This document shows positions 9,775-20,000 of a stretch of DNA of 64,000 nucleotides, in pieces; within the stretch, counting starts at the first letter, position 1, and each line of letters opens with the position of its first letter. The position numbers and the translations under genes were made by a program. The notes below the pieces were generated by a model. The model saw only the letters and a program-made list of their open reading frames with translations, was not told the origin of the DNA and did no database searches. Source of the DNA: Closterium sp. Naga37s-1 (taxonomy: Eukaryota > Streptophyta > Zygnematophyceae > Desmidiales > Closteriaceae); the NCBI GenBank assembly GCA_947471745.1, contig CANJKZ010000783.1, forward strand, positions 384,501-448,500. The letters are read 5' to 3'.

Positions 9775-11120
9775 ATGGCGACTCCTAGGGTTCTTCGCTT
9801 CGACGCTGACGGTAGACCGCTCGAGTTTCCGGTCTGGCTCCTACACGCGCGTCGCCTCTTAGAGAGTCAGGTTCAGGCGGGCGAGTCCCTTTGGGCGCAC
9901 GCTACTGGTGACCTTCCAGCGCCCGACGACCCTACGCCTTTTAGGCACTGCCCCTGACGACGCAGCCAGGGACCGCTTCACCCGACAGCGTGCTGACCTG
10001 ACGGCGTGGAAGTCGCGTGACGCTGCGGCCTGCATCGCTCTTAGCAGCCTCCTCCCTGAGTCAGAGGAGGCCTACTTCACTCAGGTTCGCACTGCTAGTG
10101 AGTTCCTGACTGCGATTAAGGCCCGCTACGCTACTCCCACCACTGTCTCTCTTGGCCGACTCTTCCTACCGTTCCTGTTCCCTGACCTCGCCTTGTTTGA
10201 GCGCTCTGCTGACTTGATTGCTCACCTCCGCTCGCTTGATTCTAGCTACCGCGCTGCTTGCACTGAGGCACAGCTTGCACTGCTCCCTCCCCCCATGGCG
10301 ATTACTATCTATTTCATCGCCACTAGCCTCCCTGACCACCTTGCCTCAGTCTGTGACACGCTTCTTCTGAAGCACCCTAGTGAGCTCACTATCAAGGTCC
10401 TTGAGTCTGCGCTCAAGGACGTCGAGAGCAACCTCCGCTCCGTAGCCTCCGCCTCTGGTGCTGTGGCCCCTCCACTGTTCCACGGGTGCACTATCCCTCA
10501 GCTGCCCACCTTTACAGCCTCTCTCGCCACTGCTGCTACTGACGTGACCGCAGCTGCTGTTACGACTTCTTCGCGGTCTCGAGGTAGAGGTGGCAAGAGG
10601 GGCGGTCAGGGTACAGGTGGCGGCGGCGGTGGAGGCGTTGGCGGCGGAGGTGGTGGGGGTGGCGTGCCGATTGGTGGCGGCGGGAGTGCAGGACCAGGAG
10701 AGGCGTCGCGTGCAGCGGCCGGTGACTCCGCTACTGCAGCTGGTGGAGGCGACGCCCGGGCTCGTCAGCCACCTTCTGGTCTACCGGCCGCGGCGGGTGG
10801 AGCAGCGGCGTGGTACCTGGCCCAGCGGCAGCAGCAGCAGCAGCAGCACCCCTTGCAGCAGCCCCCGCAGCAGCAGCGGCAGCAGCAGGTTTCGGGGCCA
10901 GGACAGCGTCAGCCTCAACGAGGTGTTGTTTACCCTTCGTGCACCTATCAGGTTCTGACAGGTGCTCGCCGAGGCCAGCCTTGTGGCCGCACCCACCCTC
11001 CTGGTCAGTGCTTTGCTCAGCTCACTGACACGGTTCCCTTGGCCTTCGGCCCTGCCCCTGACTGGTTACCTCTTGTTCAGACGTACGGCTCCGCTCTTTG
11101 GGGCATGTCTGCTTCTCAGT
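9775..11120 (+). pseudogene. copia C gag
   Basis: Starts at the ATG in CACTATGGCG (9775) with MATPRVLRFDADGRPLEFPV and a capsid-like helical region (DAAARDRFTRQR, LTAIKARYATPTT, LESALKDVESNL). A frameshift near 9945 moves the frame. The C-terminal half is Gly-rich (SRSRGRGGKRGG) and Gln-rich. It ends with CTYQVLTGARRGQPC and then GRTHPPGQC, a C-X13-C-X3-H-X4-C arrangement in place of the usual CX2CX4HX4C knuckle. Role by position: particle assembly and RNA packaging. Confidence 0.8.
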
Positions 11121-12490
11121 TGCTTGATCTCTTAGGAACTCCTCATGCTATGTATGCTGTTGTTGACTCTAGTGCTTCTGACTCTGTTTACTCGAGTGTT
11201 GTTAGCTTAGGTGCTAGTCTTGCTGAGTTGCCTGTTGCTAGTGTAGGCACTTGTGTAGACACTAGTCCAGGCGCTACTTCGGAGGACGCTTCGCTGTCTT
11301 TCACTCTGGACACTGGTGCTTCGCACTGCTTCTTCCGCGACCACACGACACTTACTCCACTTCCTGCGCCAGTCTCTGTGGCCCTGGCTGATCCCACCTC
11401 GGGACCAGTCACGGCTCGCTACACTACTACTCTTCCTTGCCCTGCTATTCCCTCTGGGTCTCTGACTGGCTTCCACGTCCCCTCGTTCTCGAGGAACTTG
11501 GTGGGCGTGAGGCCTCTTGTGAGTCAGCACGTGGGTGTGTGGATTGAGCCCTCTGGTGAGACGGCGGTTTGTGTTGACGGCGACACTTACTCGCCTCTTA
11601 CCACCTTTACTACCAAGCCGGGCTCTGGTCTCTACACACTTCACACTGGCCCTGGTGGGCTGCAGCAGCAGCAGCAGCAGCGACTCCTGCCTCCGGCCCC
11701 GGTTACTTCCCCTAGTCTGGTCCCTGCGTCTCACCAGGTTGCTGCGTCCCCCCAGGTAGCTGTGTCTGGTCAGGTTCCCGTGTCTGGTCCAGTTGCTGCG
11801 TCGTGCTCCTGCCGGTCGCTTGCACACCCCACCGTTCCATGGCACCACCGGACGGGGCACCCGTCCCTCCCTCGTCTGCGCGCTATGTCTTGTCAACGTC
11901 TTGTCTTAGGCCTCCCGCGTGTCTTGCCGTCGCTGCCGCCTTCGCTTGCACCACCGTGCGGTCTCTGTGTCGAGGGTCGGCTGCGCGCCACCCTTCACTC
12001 CTCCTCCCTTCGTCCGGCCACCGAGCCTTTTGAGACGCTCCACTTGGACGTCTGGGGCCCCGCCCCTCGCCTTGGCCCTGAGCACGAGCGTTTCTTTTTG
12101 GTGGTCGTTGATGACTACTCCCGCTACACCACAGTGTTCCCCCTGGCGAAGAAGTCTGAGGTGATTTTTACGCTGATCAGGTGGTTGCTTACCACTGAGG
12201 GCACTCGTGGTCGTCGTGTCAGCTGTCTTCACTCTGACTATGGGGGTAAGTTTCGCTCTGGCATTCTCGCTGGATTCTGTCGCGAGCAGGGCATTCGTCA
12301 GTCCTGGACGCTTCCAGAGTCCCCACAGCAGAATGGGGTTGCTGAGCACCGCATAGGCTTGGTCATGGAGATCGCCCGCACCTCCTTGACTCACGCCCGT
12401 GCCCCCCATTTTCTGTGGCCCTACGCGGTTCGGTACGCCGCTCACCAGCTGAACCACGCGTCTCTCGGCCAGAGGCTTCACCGACCAGTC
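11121..12490 (+). pseudogene. copia C protease and integrase
   Basis: In frame with gag. Protease core FTLDTGASHCFF (Asp-Thr-Gly) near 11305. GAG-pre-integrase HH..CC: WHHRTGHPSLPRL then CGLCVEGR. Integrase core with all three acids: LHLDVWGP, LHSDYGGKF and NGVAEHRIGL. The frame shifts near 12490; downstream the TFTDKLSPRAVPCVFL and FYHPPSHRFFDSRDV sequence typical of the copia integrase C-terminus continues in another frame to about 12730. Confidence 0.85.
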
Positions 12491-12729
12491 TTTGGACCGG
12501 GTCCCCTGGTGTTGCGTCGAGGTTTCGTGTCTGGGGTTGCTTGGCTCTTGTCCGCGACACTTTCACGGACAAGCTCTCGCCTCGCGCCGTTCCTTGTGTC
12601 TTCCTTGATTTCCCTGAGGACTCCTCTGACTTCACCTTTTACCACCCTCCCTCTCACCGGTTCTTTGACTCCCGTGACGTCCGTTTCGAGAAGTCCACCC
12701 CCTACTACGTCAGGTACCCAAGTCGATGT

Positions 12730-13900
12730 CTCTCTTTTCCTCCTCCCCCTCTCTTCCTGACTTCCGCTCCCCCTCCTGCTCCCCCGGTACAGCCTCCCCC
12801 CCTGGACCCGCCCCGTCAGGTGTGTCCCAGGCTACCCCTCCCCCCTCGGTAGCCCCTCAGGTGCAGCCTCCTTCCCCGCAGTCCTCCTCGCAGCCCGCGG
12901 CAGACCCTGCGGGAGCCGGTGCTCGTGGAGAGGGCCCTACAGGTGCTAGCTCTGGGGGTGCTGGAGTTGGAGCTGAGCCCGTGGTTGCAGGAGACTCTTG
13001 TCTTCCGGGAGCTGGTGTTGGTCCTGCTGACTTTGGGGGTGCTACGTCTGGGGGTGCGGGTGCACCCTCTTCGGGTCTTGGTGAGCCTGGTCGTGTTGCT
13101 GTTGGTGGTGCTGACTCTGGGGGTGGTGCGCCAGGTGCTTTGGAGGGCGGTCCCGGGGCTGCCGCAGCCCCCGACACTACTCCTCCCCCCCACCCCTACC
13201 CGACCCGGCACCAGGCTTGTGTTTGCCGTGCCCATAAGGAGCAGCTGGAGTTGGAGAGAGATGAGAGGGAGTTGCAGCGGCTTGAGGAGCAGCAGCAGCA
13301 GCAGCAGGAGCAGCTGCAGCAGCCGCAGCTGGAGCCGCCGCAACAGCAGGAGGCGCAGCCGCTGGAGCCGCTGCAGCAGCAGGAGGAGCAGCAGCCACCG
13401 CAGCAGCAGCAGCAGCAGCCGCCGCCTCCTCCTCCTGTCTCTGGTCTTCGGGCCCTCGGTCTCCCCTCTTGCTCTCCTTCCTCCTCCCCCTCTCCTCCCG
13501 TCTCGGGCCGCTTCCTCCTCCTGACCCCTCCTCGGCTGTTTTCCCTTGTTCTCAGCCTCCGTTGTCCCCTCCTCCTTCTCAGACTTGGGCCTCTTGTCGC
13601 CCCCCTCGTGCTCGTCCCTCGTCTCCTGTTCTCGTTACTGACCTTCGTACTGCCCTCTTTCGTTCTAGTCCGTCTCGTTCGTCTCCGTCTCTCCTTCCGT
13701 CTCCTCCTGAGTCGGCCTTCACTGCTTCTCTCTCTACTCCTGTCACTGACTACTATCGCACGTACCGTCCTGTTCTCTCTCGTGTTCTCGCTCTCTTGTT
13801 ACCAACCCTCGTGCCTCTGTCTCCTCTGTCTCCGCCCTTACTGCCGCAGTCACTGAGTTTGCCTCCACTCACTGCCTTGACTACGCCACTGGTCTTGTGG
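12730..13900 (+). pseudogene. copia C low-complexity linker between integrase and RT
   Basis: Pro-rich, then Gly/Ala-rich repeats (GGAGVGAEPV style), then a Gln/Glu tract (LQRLEEQQQQQQEQLQQ) at about 13260-13425, then Ser/Pro-rich sequence. At least two frameshifts occur. The CAG/GCAGCC-rich stretch is strongly strand-asymmetric. Elements D and F have the same kind of linker at the same place, so it is a lineage trait rather than a random insertion. Confidence 0.7.
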
Positions 13901-15626
13901 CTACTCCTCCTACCAGTCCTCTGGCCGTCGTGGGTGAGTCTGCCCTTGGCTATGACGTCCTAGAGGACAGGCAGTTTGAGCTAGAGTTCCTGGCAGCCGC
14001 TTCCCCACATCTCTGTGCCATGCTGCTCGCCCCTGAGGGAGACCCCGACGCCCTTGACATACCGACTCCTCGCACTTACGCTGAGGCACTGTCAGGGCCT
14101 TGGGCCTCTCAGTGGAGAGCTGCCATGGACGCAGAGATGGCCTCCTACAGATCCACAGGCACCTACGCCGACGAGGTTCCCCCCCCCTGGGGCGAACGTA
14201 GTCGATGGCATGTGGATCTACAGGGTGAAGCGGCCACCGGGATCTCCTCCGGTCTTCAAGGCGCGCTACGTGGCTAGAGGTTTCAGTCAGCGCGAGGGAG
14301 TTGACTTCTTTCAGACCTTCGCGCCTACCCCGAAGATGACCACTCTTCGGGTGTTACTACACGTAGCAGCACAGAGAGACTACGAGTTACACTCTCTCGA
14401 ATTCTCCACTGCTTTCCTTCAGGGTAGCTTACACGAGGAGGTCTGGCTGCGTCGTCCCTCTGCCTTCACTGGCACTTTCCCTCCTGGGACCCAGTGGAGG
14501 CTGAGGCGACCTGTCTACGGTCTTCGTCAGGCTCCTTGTGAGTGGCACAACACTCTTCGTTCCACCCTCTCTGACCTTGGGTTCCAGCAGTCTTCTGCCG
14601 ACCCGTCGCTGTTCGTTCGTCGTGGCTCCACACCGTTCTTTGTTCTGGTCTACGTCGACGACCTGGTTTTCGCCACTACTGACAGGGTTGCCTTGGCAGA
14701 CGTGAAGTCCGAACTGCAGAAGAGACACACGTGCACTGACCTTGGTGAGCTGCGCCACTACCTTGGTCTGCAGATTACCAGGGACAGAGCTGCTCGCACC
14801 ATTACACTCTCACAGTCACACATGGTGCAGCAGGTCCTTCAGCGGTTCGAGCTTCAGCACTCCACAGTACAGCGCACACCTCTTGCTGTTGACCACAGAC
14901 TTACTGGACCCTTTCCTGACGAGCCGTTTGAGTCTAGTGGTCCCTACGCAGAGCTGGTGGGCTGTCTCATGTACCTGATGACTTGCACTCGCCCGGACCT
15001 CGCCTTCCCTCTCAGCATCCTTGCTCGCTTTGTTGCGCCAGGGACACCGTCCTGTTCACTGGACGGCAGCTGTGAGGGTGGCGAAGTACCTAGCGACGAC
15101 ATCGGGAGTGGGGCTAGTTCTTGGAGGGCAACAGCCTGGCGTACTTACTGGTCACTGTGACTCTTCTTACGCTGACGACGCTGAGACTCATAGGTCTACT
15201 CAGGGGTGCTTTTTCAGTTTGGGTTCTGGAGCTGTTTCGTGGCGGTCCACGCGCTCCTCTTTGGTCTCGACCTCTACAGCTGAGGCTGAGATCTATGCTG
15301 GTGCCATGGCGGCACAGGAGCTGCGTTGGTTGACCTTCTTGCTCGCCGACCTTGGTGAGCGGCCGAGCTCTGCACCGACCTTGTTCACTGACAACAAGGC
15401 GTCGATTCTCCTTTGTCGAGAGCCGCGACTGGAGAGCAGAGTGAAGCACATTAACGTCAGGTACTTTCTTCTGCGAGAGTTGCAAAGACGTGGACAGGCT
15501 CGCTTCGAGTTTGTGGAGTCCGAGGCCAACACTGCAGACATCTTCACCAAGGCGCTTCCGCCTTGTGACCACCAGAGGTGTTGTGTGCAGTTAGGCCTTG
15601 TTGACACCGTTTCTAGTCGTGTATAG
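13900..15626 (+). pseudogene. copia C reverse transcriptase and RNase H
   Basis: RT starts with the block YAEALSGPWASQWRAAMDAE. A frameshift falls in a run of nine C at about 14178-14186. It continues GMWIYRVKRPPGSPPVFKAR, ARGFSQREGVDFFQTF, AFLQGSLHEEVWLRRP and the catalytic YVDDLVF. RNase H has CDSSYADD, AEAEIYAG and TDNKASILL, ending ANTADIFTKALP. A second frameshift near 15045 separates RT from RNase H. Catalytic residues are intact; only the frame is lost. Confidence 0.88.
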
Positions 15627-15817
15627 GCTTGAGTCTACTGTTTGCTTTGCTTGTACTCTTACTATACATACTTGTGAACTCTCGAACTGGCCTTGTGGCC
15701 CCTGTTGCTTGTGCTCAGAGTGTGTGGTGACGTTGTGATCCACCCTGAGCTTTGTTTCTTTGTGACTGGTCTTGTGACCATACACTTTTGGTTTTGCTTG
15801 ACACCCCTCACTTAGGC

Positions 15818-15827
15818 TATGGGGGTG
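15818..15827 (+). promoter_or_regulatory. polypurine tract of copia C
   Basis: TATGGGGGTG directly before the 3' LTR, the same tract seen before the 3' LTRs of D and F. Confidence 0.7.
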
Positions 15828-15936
15828 TGTCAAATGTTGTAGCCTGTAGTGAGGTTTGTCTTAGGGGGTACAGATGTTAGGGTCTGTGATATGTACCCCA
15901 ACCCACATCAATGAACCAACACTTTCGTTCTTGACA
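15828..15936 (+). repeat. 3' LTR of copia C
   Basis: 109 bp, TGTCAA to TTGACA; flanked on the right by TCATC, one base different from the CCATC on the left of the element. Confidence 0.92.
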
Positions 15937-15941
15937 TCATC

Positions 15942-16513
15942 GTGCGATGATGAAGTCTAGGCAGAAAAATGCTGTGATGAAAGCCAAGACTGGGAGTAAT
16001 GAAGTGATTTGCCATGAAGCTGAGCACGAATAGGTTAAATATTGTTGAGCTTCTTTCTGGGTCCAGTCGTTCTTGGAGTTGGTGATGTGAAACCGATGTA
16101 GAAGCCTCAGGATCATAGCTTGTAATAGACTTGATAATAATAAAACTGCAGATGTCAGTTTCCAGCCTGGATGATAGACCGAGCCATGGCGATCCCGAGG
16201 GTGCCTGATCAACTCCATGAAAGGTTGCCTTGTAACACGGCGAGCCAATGTCAGCATAAATGACAGGTCTCCCGACAGCTGAGTTACTGACGAACCTAAT
16301 GGTGTAGAAAGAAAGTGGATTGAGGCCCTCTAGCGAGGACATTGCGCGGTTCGGATCTGGCAGAATCCATGGCGGATGTAAGGCGCGGAGCATCTTTGCG
16401 GAGGAGACGATGCAGTATACATGATTAAGCTTTGCTTTTACACATGAAAACATGTGTAGACGATCAAGACTCAATGCAGAAACGCAGAAAAAGAAATCTA
16501 CAGTAGCACACAA
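15942..16513 (-). CDS. hypothetical ORF, interrupted at its 3' side by copia C
   Basis: About 190 codons on the minus strand from an ATG at 16513, containing SNSAVGRPVIYADIGSPCY and a Pro/Ser-rich run; no family recognised. An overlapping minus frame (16257-15937) ends in a strongly hydrophobic segment, ITSLLPVLAFITAFFCLDF, which could be a membrane helix, so I cannot tell which frame is coded or whether splicing mixes them. Removing copia C joins the 16513 frame in frame to the ORF at 8501-8136. Treat as a candidate only. Confidence 0.3.
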
Positions 16514-16961
16514 AATACTAGGTCAGGTGCAGCCCAGTATCCTTCTAGAGTTATTAGAGTCACACTATTTGGTACAACAAGCCAACCAAACATGCAGTAT
16601 CAACCCAAATGCATACACTGAAATTATTCAGCCACTGTGAGCGAAATTGGTACTGGTCTTCAAACAACCATGTGCAGTTGCACACCTCTGCAACCAGCCC
16701 TGTCCGATCTCATGCCTTCTTCCCTTGTCCTCCAACTTCTTTGTGGTGAACATGATTAGCTCTCTGAGGTGCACCGAGAGGGCGAACGGAAGGGCAAGCC
16801 ACAACGTAGGACATGAGCCAATGCGAGGGAAGTGACATGAGATGGAAGATGATAAAAGCAAATGATAAAGCAACAGGGAAGGCAAAATACCCTCTACCTC
16901 TCCCTCTGTCTCTCCCTCTCCCTCTGCCTTTCCCTCTCCCTCTCCCCTTTCTGTCCCTTAC
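16514..16961. other. region downstream of the EGF gene, with a pyrimidine microsatellite
   Basis: No confident gene. Plus-strand 16896-16950 is a CCCTCT-type hexanucleotide microsatellite just inside the intron after EGF exon 18. A minus-strand frame at 16628-16760 (KKLEDKGRRHEIGQG, ending at a stop) could be the terminal exon of the EGF gene, but I cannot show its splice site convincingly. Confidence 0.4.
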
Positions 16962-17072
16962 AAGTGCACTTGTTGTTATAATCCCTTTGAAATCCCGCCT
17001 TGCACTGACGGGCCGCCTTTCCTCCCACCACCTTGCACTGCGTATTGGCAGGGTAGCCACCCTTGCATATGG
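16962..17072 (-). CDS. EGF gene exon 18, lacking cysteines 2 and 4
   Basis: 111 bp, GGCAG/ to T/GTAAGG, phase 1-1, clearly a paralogue of exon 17. Cys 2 is Tyr ([12 protein letters not shown]) and Cys 4 is Arg (ARQCKAGF). In EGF folds Cys 2 pairs with Cys 4, so one complete disulphide has gone while the others stay. Confidence 0.7.
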
Positions 17073-20000
17073 CTGCCACATGTGATTGGGAAAGTTCGAT
17101 GGGAAGAATGTTAAAAGATGAGCGAGGAAGAGATGAGCGTATGCAGCAATTTTAGATGGCGTAAATGCAACAGCCATGTAGCTCATGGGTGTACTAGCTT
17201 AGAAGCAGGGGTTGTGGTGGTGGAGGTGACTGTCCCTTACGCGTGCACTTGTTGTTATTTGCCATCCGGAACCCCGCCTTGCACTGACATGCCGGATTCC
17301 CTTTCACCACCTTGCACTCCGCATTAGCAGGACAGGCGGGATAGCATACGGCTGCCACAGGAGGTGGGCGGGGGTGGGGCGGGGGGGGGAGGGGGGGGAG
17401 GGTTGCACAGGGCAGGCATTGTTGCATATGGCTGCCACATGAGGTGGGTGGATGGGAGGGGAGTGCACCGTGCAGGTGAATGAAGAACAGTTTAATTTTG
17501 AGGCGCCTCAAAACTAGATTAGCAGGGCAGGCAGTGTTGCATACGGCTGCCACAGGAGGTGCGTGGACGGGTGCAAGTGAAGGGAGAGCTTGAAGAATTG
17601 AGTTAGAAGCAGTTGAGGGGCAAACAGTGAGAGTAGATGGAACGGATGTCATGCGGATGCTCATGGGTGCATGTGGGAGGTGGAGATGGGTGCATGTGGG
17701 AGGTGGAGATGGGTGCGTGTGGGAGGTGGATATGGGTGCATGTGAGAGGTGGAGATGGGTGCATGTGGGAGGTGGAGATGGATGCATGTGAGAGGTGGAG
17801 ATGGGTGCATGTGGGAGGTGGAGATGGGTGCGTGTGGGAGGTGGAGATGGGTGCATGTGAGAGGTGGAGATGGGTGCGTGTGGGAGGTGGATATGGGTGC
17901 ATGTGGGAGGTGGAGATGGGTGCGTGTGGGAGGTGGAGATGGGTGTGTGTGGGAGGTGGAGATGGGTGCGTGTGGGAGGTGGAGATGGGTGCGTGTGGGA
18001 GGTGGAGATGTGTGGATGTGGGAGGTGGAGATGGATGCATGTGGGAGGTGGAGATGGGTGCATGTGGGAGGTGGAGATGGGTGCATGTGAGAGGTGGAGA
18101 TGGGTGCGTGTGGGAGGTGGAGATGGGTGCATGTGAGAGGTGGAGATGGGTGCGTGTGGGAGGTGGAGATGGGTGCGTGTGGGAGGTGGAGATGGGTGCA
18201 TGTGGGAGGTGGAGATGGGTGCGTGTGGGAGGTGGAGATGGGTGCGTGTGGGAGGAGGAGATGGGTGCATGTGGGAGGTGGAGATGGGTGCATGTGGGAG
18301 GTGGAGATGGGTGCATGTGGGAGGTGGAGATGGGTGCATGTGGGAGGTGGAGATGGGTGCATGTGGGAGGTGGAGATGGGTGCATGTGGGAGGTGGAGAT
18401 GGGTGCATGTGGGAGGTGGAGATGGGTGCATGTGGGAGGTGGAGATGGGTGCATGTGGGAGGTGGAGATGGGTGCATGTGGGAGGTGGAGATGGGTGCAT
18501 GTGGGAGGTGGAGATGGGTGCATGTGGGAGGTGGAGATGGGTGCATGTGGGAGGTGGAGATGGGTGCATGTGGGAGGTGGAGATGGGTGCATGTGGGAGG
18601 TGGAGATGGGTGCTTGTGGGAGGTGGAGGTGGTGGGATACGTCAAACTGGTGTGCACGGAAAGAAACCCCTCCCCTCTCACGTACGTGTGCACTCGTTCT
18701 TCTCCATTTTGAAGCCTTTTTTGCACCGACACACCGGCTTTCCTCCCTTCACTATGCACTGGGCATTCACACAGCAAGCAGGCTTGCACATGGCTGGCGT
18801 GGGTGGGAGATGGGAGATGAGGTAAGGGGGAAAGAGCATGAGGCTGGGTGAGACAGGACAGCAGTGGAGAAATACGAGGCGAGTGGAGAGGATGGAAGGA
18901 GGAGTGGCATGAGAATGACTTTTGAGGCGCCTCAAAAGAGTGGCATGAGAATGACTTTTGAGGCGCCTCAAAAGAGTGGCATGAGAATGCCACCGAACCC
19001 CCACAGGAAGTCAAGATCGACTCGCATGAAGCACTGTGATCTCCTTTACAGTATTTTTGAGAACTCTCAGAAGCACTGTGATCCCGTGCACTGTCGCTAA
19101 AGGCTGTATTGCCTCTTAACCTCTTGGTCACCTGCACATGTGGAGCTCACCAGTGCAGAGGCCACTTGTCTTGGTGTAGCCGGCATTACAGGCGCAACTC
19201 CCCCGCCCATTCTTCACAACGCACTTTGAGTTCTTGCCACACTTGAGTGTGCCCGTCTTACACGGGTCTGCCGCTGCTATTGGTGGAGAAGGGAGGGATT
19301 CAGCGTTAGCTTGACTGAACGTCTAAGGGCAGTTCACTTTCAGGCTGCACTTCTCAGAGTCACTTGCACAGCACAGATGTAACTCTGTGTTTGTTGGCAA
19401 GCATGCAACAAGAGACAAGGACACCTACCGGCAGTAAGAGACAAGGACACCCACTAGCAGTATAAAACGTAGTGCTGCAGAAATATCTGTTTCTTTGAAC
19501 ACGAGGCCTCAGGGGCGCTTGCACTGGGCCTTGCCCTCCTTCACAATGCACTCCGAGGTTCCACAGTTCTATTTTTGAGACGTCTCAAAACTAGACCTAC
19601 CAGGGTTGATAGTCTTATTGCCGCAGATCTTCTGAGCCTCATTGAACTCGAGGCCCCAGGGGCACTTGCACTGGGCCTTCCCCTCCTCCACAACGCACTT
19701 GGCAGTTCCACAATCTTTGGGACACGGGGCTGTTGTGGGCACCACAGACAGGGCTGTTGTGGGCACCACAGAGGAACAAACACCCCCGGCAAAAGAAGGA
19801 AACGGGTAAGGGAGGGGACCATAAGGGGGGCATAGGGAGACAAAGAAGAGGCTTGCTTCTCACCTTTTTTTACCTAGTATCTCCCATACTGGTGACTTAG
19901 TCAGAATGAGCAAACAGGGGGTAATGATGAAGAACAGCACTCCATCAACAAGGGAAGAAAAAGGTTTCTTCTCAGCACCTATTGATACTTCACCAACAAA

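Larger units (their letters stand above)
8503..15936 (+). mobile_element. Ty1/copia element C (complete outline, coding decayed)
   Basis: 7434-bp copia element with 109-bp LTRs (8503-8611 and 15828-15936; 4 differences by eye) and near-perfect target duplication (CCATC left, TCATC right). Order: LTR, primer site, about 1.16 kb repetitive leader, gag, protease, integrase, a long Gln/Gly/Ala-rich linker, RT, RNase H, polypurine tract, LTR. Integrase before RT marks Ty1/copia. At least six frameshifts break the polyprotein. It shares lineage features with D and F: tiny LTRs, repetitive leader, Cys-X13-Cys gag motif, and a low-complexity integrase-RT linker. Confidence 0.95.

Noticed and set aside
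17637-18851. Long plus-strand and minus-strand frames of 190-404 codons across the 23-bp repeat
   Set aside because: They are mirror images of one minisatellite read in different frames; no start context, domain or splice logic supports a protein.
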